NCBI GenBank assembly: GCA_013151465.1
Contig: JAADIF010000073.1
Location: 1-11,979 of the forward strand
Direction: 5' to 3'
From: Microcaldota archaeon
Lineage (GTDB): Archaea > Aenigmatarchaeota > Aenigmatarchaeia > QMZP01 > QMZT01
DNA: 11,979 nucleotides
Under the pieces are notes generated by a model. The model made no database searches. It saw nothing but the letters and a program-made list of their open reading frames with translations, and was not told the origin of the DNA. This document shows positions 1 to 5,944 of the stretch, in pieces (position 1 is the stretch's first letter; each line of letters starts with the position of its first letter). Made by a program: the position numbers and the translations under genes.

Positions 1-2
1 TG

Positions 3-473
3 CCGTATCAGGGGGAGAAGATATCGATGCTCGTCCTTCTTCCAAGGAGAGGTATGGATTACCTTGAATCAGTGCTGAGTGAGGAAAAACTTAAAGAATG
101 GAAAGGCAAACTTAGACCTGAAATAGTCTATATTCATATGCCAAAATACACATTTAAGACCTTATATTCACTATCAGATTACCTAAGGAATATGGGAATG
201 ACGCTGCCTTTTGAGTGGCCCGGTGCAGATTTCTCAGGAATTGACGGAACGAAATCGCTTTACATTGATAAAGTCCTGCATAAGGCATATATAGATGTTT
301 ATGAAGAGGGGACAGAGGCCGCAGCTACAACAGCAATTAGCATGCTTGACGGCGCTGCAATGCCTCACCATGTGGAATTCTGGGCAAATCATCCTTTCAT
401 CTTTATAATTCAGGAGAAAACAACCGGAAATATCCTGTTTATGGGAAGGGTAATGAGGCCTAAGGGCTATTAG
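3..473 (+). CDS. Serpin (serine protease inhibitor), C-terminal part, 5' end outside window
   Basis: The reading frame is open from the left edge, and the residues before the first in-frame ATG (PYQGEKIS) already match the serpin segment leading to MLVLLP, so the ATG at 27 is internal and about 156 C-terminal residues of a usual 370-400 are present. Visible serpin features are a hinge EEGTEAAATTA (codons from 303), the motif FWANHPFIFII and the C-terminal FMGRVMRP. The hinge has the small residues at P12-P9 and Thr at P8 typical of inhibitory serpins, so a suicide-substrate inhibitor is expected rather than a non-inhibitory relative. Counting from P15 Gly in register with antithrombin puts Gly-Ala at P1-P1' (codons 351-356). 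Serpins are known but patchy in archaea. The target protease and cellular location cannot be told because the N-terminus is missing. The gene ends 63 bases before the next start. Confidence 0.93.
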   Translation, partial: PYQGEKISMLVLLPRRGMDYLESVLSEEKLKEWKGKLRPEIVYIHMPKYTFKTLYSLSDYLRNMGMTLPFEWPGADFSGIDGTKSLYIDKVLHKAYIDVYEEGTEAAATTAISMLDGAAMPHHVEFWANHPFIFIIQEKTTGNILFMGRVMRPKGY

Positions 474-504
474 ATTCTTCGCCCTTTCCCGAAATAAATA
501 GCAA

Positions 505-513
505 TTTTAATAT
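505..513 (+). promoter_or_regulatory. TATA-like box for the membrane-bound wHTH regulator
   Basis: The A/T run TTTTAATAT is centred about 28 bases before the ATG at 537, the spacing of archaeal leaderless promoters. It favours ATG 537 over the TTG at 531 as the true start. Confidence 0.5.
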
Positions 514-536
514 GCCACGCTTCCAATCCTTTGATA

Positions 537-1103
537 ATGGACGAAAAGATTACACTTGACAGGGAAACCTTTCGGGTTCTTGCATCAGAAACAAAAATAA
601 AGATACTAAAAAGCATAGATGAGAGAAGAAAGACACTCACGGAACTTGCAAAAGAGCTTGGAATGTCGCCTTCCACAGTCAAGGAGCATCTTGACAACCT
701 TTCAAAGGCCGGTCTCATCGAACAAAAAGATGATGGGCACAAATGGAAGTATTATGAACTTACAAGACAGGGAAACGAGATACTTCATCCAGGTTCCAAA
801 AGGATTATGCTTGTTCTGGCAGCATCCACAATAGCTGTTTTGGGCGTTTTGTATGACCTTGCAAGAACAGGCTTTGGGAAGATTCAGTCATTGGGCAAAG
901 TGTTGCAGGATAATTCCGCCGAGCTTTCAATGAAGACATCACACGCGCTTGAGGCCACGCCCCATGCAGCAGAACCCGCATCAAGTGCGGCTTTTCAAAT
1001 CCCATGGGCGCATGTCCTTGCGCTTATTATTCTGGCAATAATAATAGGTGTGTCTATTGCACATCTCTACCTGAACAGAAAAATGAAAGTAACTGTACTG
1101 TGA
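537..1103 (+). CDS. ArsR-like winged-helix regulator with two C-terminal transmembrane segments
   Basis: An open frame also runs from TTG 531, but the TATA-like box 505-513 fits ATG 537, giving 188 residues. Residues about 10-83 form a winged helix: LASETKIKILKSI is the first helix, LTELAKELGMSPSTVKEHL the helix-turn-helix, and GHKWKYYELT the wing, as in ArsR/HTH_20 proteins. Two hydrophobic stretches follow, about 89-108 and 157-179, joined by a polar loop of about 48 residues rich in Ala, Ser and His, and the protein ends in a short basic tail. The DNA-binding domain would be cytoplasmic and the loop outside, so the protein could pass a membrane or envelope signal to DNA; this is inference. 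No metal-binding Cys pair typical of ArsR sensors is seen. It is co-directional with the serpin, but a promoter lies between them. The target is unknown. Confidence 0.82.
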   Translation: MDEKITLDRETFRVLASETKIKILKSIDERRKTLTELAKELGMSPSTVKEHLDNLSKAGLIEQKDDGHKWKYYELTRQGNEILHPGSKRIMLVLAASTIAVLGVLYDLARTGFGKIQSLGKVLQDNSAELSMKTSHALEATPHAAEPASSAAFQIPWAHVLALIILAIIIGVSIAHLYLNRKMKVTVL

Positions 1104-1113
1104 AATCATCTGT

Positions 1114-1176
1114 TTGTTCATATTTTCAGAACAGTTGTTCAAAAATACAGAACAATTGTTCTTAATATTAGAACAA
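1114..1176. repeat. Three tandem 21-bp repeats with inverted arms (palindrome array)
   Basis: Units at 1114-1134, 1135-1155 and 1156-1176 each read TTGTTC, eight A/T-rich bases, then AGAACAR. The arms TTGTTC and GAACAA are complementary, so each unit can fold as a short stem-loop. Each junction between units makes a palindrome: AGAACAATTGTTCT at 1149-1162 is perfect and AGAACAGTTGTTCA at 1128-1141 is near-perfect. The A/T spacers differ while the arms are kept. The period of 21 bp is two DNA helical turns, so sites would face the same side. The array fills most of the 93-bp gap between two convergent gene ends. It may be a set of phased protein-binding sites or paired 3'-end hairpins; the sequence does not decide. 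Confidence 0.85.
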
Positions 1177-1196
1177 CATAGCCATTTGTTATATGC

Positions 1197-1919
1197 CTAT
1201 ATCTCCGACATCTTCCACATTATGCTGAAAAACTTGTCATACGATTCTGCAGCAATCCGGTTGTGTATAAGAATGCCTATGGGTTTTTCTGTCCATATTA
1301 TAAGCCCAATGCTGTCATTTCTTATTATTGTCTCCGTCAGTGGTTCAAAACCCGTCTGCGTGTACCTCACTTCACAGTTTTTGTATTTGAACTCTGCTTT
1401 CCATGGTCTCAGCGAGTCGTTGAAAAGAAGCTTTGCTTTGATACCTTTCTTTGCACGTTTTTCATGATAATCAATCCACCATGCCTTTCCGAGCATAAGG
1501 GATGCGCTTGTCGAGCCGAATGTGTGATGTTCATTTCCACCTGCATCCAGAAGTTCGTATAGCAATTCCTTTATTCCACGAATTCCTCTGAAAACTGTAA
1601 CTTCGCGCTTTTCTTTTGCAGTCCTTTGCTTTGCGAGCAGCTGGGGCAGCATTTCATTGAACCTTCTCTTTTTCTCATCAATGTATTCCAGAATATGAGA
1701 AGGGTCAGATGCCTGATAGTGGTGCCATTTGCCTTCCTTTACGTACGAGATTAACCCCTTGTCCAAAAGTTTTTTGAGCGTCATATGAACTACGGAACTT
1801 TGAAGCCCCGATCTTTCTATTATGTTCCCGGCGGTCGACGACCCAAGCTCCAGCAATGCTATATATACCTTTATTTCGGCATTGGTAAATCCAAGATCTT
1901 CCAGTATTTCTGTATCCAT
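1197..1919 (-). CDS. TrmB-family transcriptional regulator
   Basis: The product is 240 residues. Residues about 1-68 form the TrmB winged helix: the opening LGFTNAEIKVYIALLELG is diagnostic, followed by a recognition region around QSSVVHMTLKKLLDKGLI and a wing. A charged helix (about 75-105) links to a C-terminal effector domain beginning VFRGIRGIKELLYELLDAG, the usual start of the phospholipase-D-like regulatory domain in TrmB relatives. At 240 residues it is shorter than sugar-sensing TrmB of Thermococcales, which have an extra C-terminal sugar-binding part, so no sugar ligand can be assumed. The start ATG at 1919 lies about 26 bases after a TATA-like box, so the transcript is probably leaderless. 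It is divergent from a methyltransferase across 104 bases, which suggests autoregulation and control of that neighbour. The ligand is unknown. Confidence 0.9.
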   Translation of the reverse strand: MDTEILEDLGFTNAEIKVYIALLELGSSTAGNIIERSGLQSSVVHMTLKKLLDKGLISYVKEGKWHHYQASDPSHILEYIDEKKRRFNEMLPQLLAKQRTAKEKREVTVFRGIRGIKELLYELLDAGGNEHHTFGSTSASLMLGKAWWIDYHEKRAKKGIKAKLLFNDSLRPWKAEFKYKNCEVRYTQTGFEPLTETIIRNDSIGLIIWTEKPIGILIHNRIAAESYDKFFSIMWKMSEI

Positions 1920-1941
1920 TTTATTTCATTACTTTTTGCTT

Positions 1942-1949
1942 CTTTTAAG
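1942..1949 (-). promoter_or_regulatory. TATA-like box for the TrmB-family gene
   Basis: On the minus strand the box reads CTTAAAAG, centred about 26 bases before the ATG at 1919, the leaderless spacing. Confidence 0.5.
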
Positions 1950-1962
1950 CTTTATTATTGTA

Positions 1963-1976
1963 CTCCATTTCTGGAG
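1963..1976. promoter_or_regulatory. Inverted repeat between divergent promoters, candidate operator
   Basis: CTCCA-TTTC-TGGAG is a perfect 5-bp inverted repeat. It lies between the TATA-like boxes of the TrmB-family gene (1942-1949) and the methyltransferase gene (1983-1990), where a bound regulator could affect both. The link to the TrmB-family protein is inference from position; a 5-bp arm could arise by chance. Confidence 0.4.
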
Positions 1977-1982
1977 AGTGAA

Positions 1983-1990
1983 TATTTATA
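1983..1990 (+). promoter_or_regulatory. TATA box for the methyltransferase gene
   Basis: TATTTATA is a good archaeal TATA box. Transcription would start near 2012-2016, leaving a leader of about 10 bases. An AGGT at 2013-2016 is at most a weak ribosome-binding sequence before the ATG at 2024. Confidence 0.55.
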
Positions 1991-2023
1991 TGCACACAAA
2001 ACAACTATCAGTAGGTAATAAAA

Positions 2024-2755
2024 ATGATTGCTGAAATCGCGGAAAAGAGGTTTAGCGGGAAAATAGGGGAAGAGTACGAGCTTTTCCTGCTTGCGTGTCC
2101 GCATTGCGATGAGCTGGAAATGCTGGTAGGGGAGATAATAAAAAATGAATATAATAACTCGGATAAAAACGTCATATCAGCTGTTGAAATAGGATGCGGA
2201 CTGGGCATAACGACAAAAAACATATTAATTTCCGACAGCCGTGTGAATGTTACGGCCATTGATAATGAGCGTATTATGTTAAAACAGGCAAAAGAAAACC
2301 TCAAATCATACATTGAGGATGGCCGCCTGAAGCTTATTATGTCGGATGCCCTCGAATTTGTCAGGAGCCTTCCGGACTCAAGTTTCGATGCCATCGCCTC
2401 TGTGTTTACATTGCATAATTTTGAACAAAAATATCGTAATGAACTCATCAATGAAATATTCAGGGTGCTTGTACCAGGCGGATTGTTCATAAATGCAGAC
2501 AAATATGCAAGAGATGACAATGCACTTCATTACAATGATCTCAAATGGCAGATAAACCAGTTCATAGAGAAATATTCAGGAATCGGAAGATTTGATCTTA
2601 TAAACGAATGGATAAACCATTATTTGGTTGATAACAAGGATAACATAATCATGAAGGAAGGAAAATCATTTGATATCCTGAAAAAATCAGGTTTTCGCAA
2701 TATAAAGAAGGTATATAGAAAACATATGGAAGCTATTGTTGTCTGCAAAAAATAA
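2024..2755 (+). CDS. Class I SAM-dependent methyltransferase (CmoA/UbiE-like group)
   Basis: The product is 243 residues. The Rossmann methyltransferase motifs are in order: motif I VEIGCGLGITT (54-64, SAM binding), acidic residue D80 in VTAIDNE, D108 in LIMSDALEF, motif IV FDAIASVFTLHNF (121-133) and post-motif RVLVPGGLFINADKY (147-161). A helix before motif I carries ACPHCDELEMLV, at the place where CmoA-like enzymes have a P-x-Y-D-E type motif; here it contains a CxxC. The C-terminal third (about 170-243) is helical and probably gives substrate choice. The substrate cannot be named: small molecule, tRNA or lipid are all possible. The gene is divergent from the TrmB-family regulator and has its own promoter, so it is the likely regulated target. 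It ends 63 bases before the next candidate leader and 90 bases before the next start. Confidence 0.88.
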   Translation: MIAEIAEKRFSGKIGEEYELFLLACPHCDELEMLVGEIIKNEYNNSDKNVISAVEIGCGLGITTKNILISDSRVNVTAIDNERIMLKQAKENLKSYIEDGRLKLIMSDALEFVRSLPDSSFDAIASVFTLHNFEQKYRNELINEIFRVLVPGGLFINADKYARDDNALHYNDLKWQINQFIEKYSGIGRFDLINEWINHYLVDNKDNIIMKEGKSFDILKKSGFRNIKKVYRKHMEAIVVCKK

Positions 2756-2792
2756 TTTATATATTCGAATCTGGCGCCCGGTGCAAGCTGAA

Positions 2793-2800
2793 CTTTTAAA
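2793..2800 (+). promoter_or_regulatory. TATA-like box for the UPF0145 gene
   Basis: CTTTTAAA would place a transcription start near 2822, about 24 bases before the ATG at 2846 and upstream of its ribosome-binding site. A second A/T run at 2756-2763 is an alternative. Confidence 0.4.
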
Positions 2801-2833
2801 CAACCAGAATTCAAATATATGCAGAGATATGCA

Positions 2834-2840
2834 GAGGTGA
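2834..2840 (+). promoter_or_regulatory. Shine-Dalgarno site that fixes the UPF0145 start
   Basis: GAGGTGA lies five bases before ATG 2846 and is a strong match to the archaeal 16S 3' end. It argues against the upstream in-frame ATG at 2819. Confidence 0.75.
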
Positions 2841-2845
2841 AGCAA

Positions 2846-3163
2846 ATGCTTGTTGTAACTACAGAAGATATTCCCGGGAAGACAGTAAAAGAAGCACTCG
2901 GTCTTGTGAAAGGAAACACTGTGAGGGCAAAATGGTTTGGAAAGGACATAGTTGCCGGCCTGCGAAATATAGTGGGCGGAGAGGTCAAGGAATATACGGA
3001 AATGATGACAGAATCAAGAAACGAGGCAATGTTAAGGATGATTGAAGACGCCGAAAAACTTGACGCTGACGCCATAGTCGGCGTAAGGTTTATGACATCC
3101 CAGACCACCGCCGGAGCAGCCGAATTTCTTGCATACGGCACGGCCGTAAAATTAAAAAGATAA
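2846..3163 (+). CDS. UPF0145 (YbjQ/DUF74) family protein
   Basis: With the start at 2846 the product is 105 residues, the usual family length; the start at 2819 adds nine residues that do not fit the family. Family features are the opening MLVVTTEDIPGKTVKEALGLV, the central DIVAGLRNIVGGEVKEYTEM, the helix SRNEAMLRMIEDAEKLDADAIVGVRF and the end AYGTAVKL. Known members are small cytoplasmic proteins that form ring-like oligomers; a heavy-metal role has been suggested for the family name, but the biochemical function is not established. No Cys residues are present here. The gene converges on the Bat operon with a single base between the two stop codons. Confidence 0.93.
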   Translation: MLVVTTEDIPGKTVKEALGLVKGNTVRAKWFGKDIVAGLRNIVGGEVKEYTEMMTESRNEAMLRMIEDAEKLDADAIVGVRFMTSQTTAGAAEFLAYGTAVKLKR

Positions 3164-3170
3164 GTTATCT
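3158..3170. repeat. Palindrome holding two convergent stop codons
   Basis: AGATAA-G-TTATCT is a perfect 13-bp palindrome with a central G. It contains the TAA of the UPF0145 gene (3161-3163) and the TAA of the BatD-like gene (3165-3167, minus strand), so both genes end with Arg AGA followed by TAA. No U-rich tract follows on either strand. Confidence 0.7.
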
Positions 3171-4997
3171 GACAATCTCCCTTCCTATTTTCATTATCCT
3201 GTCAAAATCCTTCTTGTTTGGTTTGTATTTTGCAAACTCGACCATTGCGCACATGTCAAGGCATTCCTTTGGCCTTTTCCAATCCTTTCTTTCTTTGCGC
3301 AGATACCTTATAAGCTCTTTTGCGGTAAGTTCGCCTTCAAAACCGCTTTGCCTTGCAAGGTACAAACGCACTGCCTGCGAGACCTTTTCGTATGCGTCCT
3401 TCTCCTTTCCTTCCGCAAACAGCTTTTCGGCTTCATCGAGCATTTTCCTTGCTTTCCTTCTCCAGTCAATCCTCTTTTTGAGGACAACAGCTTTTGTGGG
3501 AATTGCCTCATTTCTTCTTTTTCCGCCGTATTTTCTATAAAGCAGATAACCCGCTATTGTTGCAATAACTATTGCAAGAAGTGTCCAGAAAATCGTCTGG
3601 TATTTTTCATCTTCTTTTTCTTCATTTTTTTTGGTTTCAGTTTCTGAAACGTTCTCTATCGTTTTATTTTCGTAGTCGGCCTTAATTTCCGCTTTCTTTC
3701 CTTCTGTGTTTTGATATTTCATCTTTATTTCTGTCTTGTTGCCCTTCTGGGTAAATGAAGTATCTGTCCTGTTGTAGCCGTTTTTCCTGAGCTCCTCTTC
3801 GAATCTCCTGAAATCAGGGTTTTGTTCAAGTTTCTTCAACATGTCCTGCTTTTCTTCCTGCGTAAGGGAATTCATCCATTTCATTGTCCCGTTTTCCATT
3901 CTTCCTGAAATCTCCGCTTCATCACCATTTTGGTTTTTGTATTTTATCTTGAAGTTTCCGGTATCTGCCGATTCCGGATTTATCTGTGCATCTGTTATGT
4001 TATACCCCTTTTGCGCAAGTTCACTATGCTTTTTCAAAAATTCAGGGTTTTTTGCGATGCTGTTTTTCAGTTCATCATGCATTTTCTGCTGCTCCTGAGC
4101 CTGTTTTTGTATCTCCTTTTTGACGCTGTTCATATTCTGGTTCATCTGGTTGTTTTGCACTCTGTCCTGCGAATTCTGGGATGGATTTTGCTGATTCTGC
4201 GCAAAATTGTTCTGGCCGCCCATGTTGAAGCTAAATGATGTCGAACCGCCTGAACTTGAAAATGACGTGGATTGCATATTTACGCCGCCGCATTTGTATA
4301 TTGTGGTTATGCCCTGGGCGGTTCCTTTCGTTTTCCCGGAATCCTTTACTGTGACGCTGAGTTCGTTTGAAAAAATTGTCTTTTCCTTTCCGGTTTCAGG
4401 ATCCGTGTAATTAATCTCGGCCTTTCCGAGCGTGAACGTGCCTGCGCTGTACATTGTTGTCGGATTGAATGCAAGCGTGACCTTCTTGTCTGCAGGAAGC
4501 GTGTATTCAAGACACTGAACATCTATGCCGTTGTTTCCAAATACATTCTTGTCCCGGATTCTTACGGGAATCTCTTTCCCATAGGGATTTGCAAATGTCA
4601 GAAGAACCTTCGCATCATCGCCTGTCTGCAGATTATCATTTTCAAGATGCTTTTCAACGGAAAGCCCGGCCGCCAGAGCAGGCTGCGCGAAGGAAAACAA
4701 AAACAACAGCATAACAGCCATAACTACAAGTTGTTTATTCCTCCCACCTACATTTCGAGCATACTTTATTTTCTTCCACCACATTGGTAAATGTGCTGTG
4801 TCTGATTGCGCTAGCAATTTATGTTTCCTTCCACCTGCATCCGAATTTATGCTGTGCCTGACAGCGAAGTTATTCTTCATTTTTTCCACTTTCATTTGAA
4901 ATTGAGCTGTGTCCGTTAGCAATTTGTTTTTTCTTCCACTTTCATTGGTAATTGTGATGTGCCTGACGACGGATGTCGTCTTTCCTTCTTTTTCCAT
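3165..4997 (-). CDS. Large BatD-like membrane protein of the MoxR operon
   Basis: From ATG 4997 the product is 610 residues; a GTG at 5000 is also in frame. ATG 4997 overlaps the preceding stop as TGATG and has a strong GGGTGAT six bases upstream. Regions in order (ATG numbering): a basic extension 1-88 encoded by DNA repeats; a hydrophobic segment 90-110 ending AQPALAA, like a signal peptide or anchor; a beta-rich Ig-like domain about 111-220, as in BatD; a Ser/Gly/Gln/Asn-rich linker about 240-290; a charged helix; two related modules about 311-376 and 386-450 sharing NP-F plus a KxGYN-TD motif; a membrane segment 466-486; and a cytoplasmic helical domain about 509-610. The last domain holds the pattern ALxxALRLYLAR-like (VSQAVRLYLARQSG), typical of BatD C-termini. 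Most of the protein should face outside. Identification rests on architecture and operon context. A downstream start at M72 (4784) would give a conventional signal peptide. Confidence 0.8.
   Translation of the reverse strand: MEKEGKTTSVVRHITITNESGRKNKLLTDTAQFQMKVEKMKNNFAVRHSINSDAGGRKHKLLAQSDTAHLPMWWKKIKYARNVGGRNKQLVVMAVMLLFLFSFAQPALAAGLSVEKHLENDNLQTGDDAKVLLTFANPYGKEIPVRIRDKNVFGNNGIDVQCLEYTLPADKKVTLAFNPTTMYSAGTFTLGKAEINYTDPETGKEKTIFSNELSVTVKDSGKTKGTAQGITTIYKCGGVNMQSTSFSSSGGSTSFSFNMGGQNNFAQNQQNPSQNSQDRVQNNQMNQNMNSVKKEIQKQAQEQQKMHDELKNSIAKNPEFLKKHSELAQKGYNITDAQINPESADTGNFKIKYKNQNGDEAEISGRMENGTMKWMNSLTQEEKQDMLKKLEQNPDFRRFEEELRKNGYNRTDTSFTQKGNKTEIKMKYQNTEGKKAEIKADYENKTIENVSETETKKNEEKEDEKYQTIFWTLLAIVIATIAGYLLYRKYGGKRRNEAIPTKAVVLKKRIDWRRKARKMLDEAEKLFAEGKEKDAYEKVSQAVRLYLARQSGFEGELTAKELIRYLRKERKDWKRPKECLDMCAMVEFAKYKPNKKDFDRIMKIGREIVR
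3648..4067 (-). repeat. Duplicated extracytoplasmic module inside the BatD-like protein
   Basis: Residues about 311-376 and 386-450 align: NPEFLKKHSELAQKGYNITD with NPDFRRFEEELRKNGYNRTD, then K-K-KY-N--G--AEI and a closing N-GT/NKT segment. Each copy looks like a helix followed by a small beta-sheet, reminiscent of PepSY-like modules, though no family match is claimed. The copies have clearly diverged, so the duplication is old. Confidence 0.7.
4742..4980 (-). repeat. Degenerate 50-55-bp DNA repeats at the 5' end of the batD-like gene
   Basis: On the plus strand the anchor TTCCAC recurs at 4774, 4829, 4884 and 4934, with a weaker copy TCCCAC at 4742. Spacings are 55, 55 and 50 bases, then 32 to the partial copy. 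Around each anchor, read on the minus strand, similar parts recur: CAGGCACAGCA, then AATT-CCAATG, then RRGTGGAAGAAAA, and in two units AAATTGCTARC. Because spacings are not multiples of three, copies fall in different reading frames: units one, three and five encode GRK/GGRN-type sequence, units two and four encode DTA..M type sequence. The similarity therefore exists at DNA level, not as a peptide repeat. Confidence 0.75.
4965..4980. repeat. Hairpin just inside the batD-like reading frame
   Basis: GACGAC-GGAT-GTCGTC is a perfect 6-bp GC-rich inverted repeat with a four-base loop, starting 17 bases into the gene from ATG 4997. On mRNA it could affect initiation; this is inference. Confidence 0.5.
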
Positions 4998-5944
4998 CAC
5001 ATTATCACCCTGTACTTCCCATAGATGATATAAATGTCAATTACAAGAACTATGAGAGCCGCGAAGAAGAACCAGTCCTTTATGCTCGTGTCTTCCCATT
5101 CGCGCTTTATGTTCTGCCCGATATTGGCATATATCTCATTAAGGGTTCCTGTATCAACGGATTTGTAATACTTGCCGCCTGTATCGTCAGCCATCTTTTT
5201 AAGCGTCGCTTCGTCAAGCTCCGCATACTGGGGGTTTCCGAACCAGTCATAACCAAGAACAACTTTTCCTTTCGACCCCATTCCCACAGTATATACCTGA
5301 ATGTTGTTCATTTTTGCATACTGCGCCGCCTCCATGGGGCTTATGACGCCGGCATTATTGACACCGTCGCTTAATAGTATGATGACCCTTTTCTTGTTGG
5401 GGATGGACATTGCCATATCGACTGCAAGGCTAAGGCCGTCGCCTATTGCTGTCCTTCCTTCCTTTTGCTGTATCGCATGAAGCTTTTCAAGGACCCTCTC
5501 CTTGTATGGGCTAAGATATGCAGCAGTCGTTGCCCCCGATTCGAAGACGACTATTCCGACATTATCCTTCGGCTGAAGCGAATTTATTAGGATTTCGGCC
5601 GATTTTTTTGCCGCCTCAAGACGCGTCGGTTTGTAGTCGGTCGCCGCCATGCTGCCCGAATCATCTATAACCAAGACAACATTTACACCTTCCTTTGCCC
5701 TTTTCAGAGGGATGTGCGGGTCAGCAAGGCCGATTACAATGAGAACAATAACAAGAAGCATAAGGTAAAAAGCGATATTCTTTCTGCGGGTTTTTTTGGA
5801 TGATGCCTGTTTTATCAGCCCTATCCGCGAGAATTTGAGAAGCGCTTCTTTCTTCTTTTTCTGATGATATGCATAAAGATAATAAAGGGCCGGCAGGAGC
5901 GCAAGAAGGAAAAGCGCAATCGGCTCATAAAAACTGTAACTCAT
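4997..5944 (-). CDS. BatA-like von Willebrand factor A domain membrane protein
   Basis: The product is 315 residues, normal for BatA. Two N-terminal membrane segments (about 8-26 and 57-74) precede a VWA domain (about 86-275), and a third membrane segment (about 290-309) closes the protein, leaving the VWA domain on one face. The metal-ion site is intact: DDSGSM gives the DxSxS motif (D94, S96, S98), with T165 in EGRTAIGDG and D193 in LLSDGVNN, so divalent-metal-dependent protein binding is expected. It starts immediately after the DUF58 stop (TAA then ATG, no gap) with GGTGA just upstream, and its TGA overlaps the BatD-like ATG, so all are probably translated together. In bacterial systems such proteins work with MoxR ATPases in stress or envelope functions; the archaeal role is not established. 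Confidence 0.93.
   Translation of the reverse strand: MSYSFYEPIALFLLALLPALYYLYAYHQKKKKEALLKFSRIGLIKQASSKKTRRKNIAFYLMLLVIVLIVIGLADPHIPLKRAKEGVNVVLVIDDSGSMAATDYKPTRLEAAKKSAEILINSLQPKDNVGIVVFESGATTAAYLSPYKERVLEKLHAIQQKEGRTAIGDGLSLAVDMAMSIPNKKRVIILLSDGVNNAGVISPMEAAQYAKMNNIQVYTVGMGSKGKVVLGYDWFGNPQYAELDEATLKKMADDTGGKYYKSVDTGTLNEIYANIGQNIKREWEDTSIKDWFFFAALIVLVIDIYIIYGKYRVIM
5004..5010 (-). promoter_or_regulatory. Shine-Dalgarno site for the BatD-like gene
   Basis: GGGTGAT on the minus strand is six bases before ATG 4997, within the end of the BatA-like gene. It supports translation from the very 5' end, including the repeat-encoded extension. Confidence 0.65.

Noticed and set aside
470..742. Minus-strand open frame of 90 codons opposite the membrane-bound regulator
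   Set aside because: It is the antisense shadow of a gene with a clear winged-helix domain and has a Ser/Phe-rich composition typical of antisense frames.
2819..2845. ATG 2819 as the start of the UPF0145 gene
   Set aside because: GAGGTGA is ideally placed for ATG 2846, and the family begins at that methionine.
2008..3141. Two long minus-strand frames across the methyltransferase and UPF0145 genes
   Set aside because: Both are antisense to genes with clear family motifs, and one crosses the promoter region between them without a sensible start.
4742..4980. CRISPR array reading of the regular 50-55-bp repeats
   Set aside because: Copies are degenerate over their whole length, there are no unique spacers between constant repeats, and the region is an open coding frame with no cas genes nearby.
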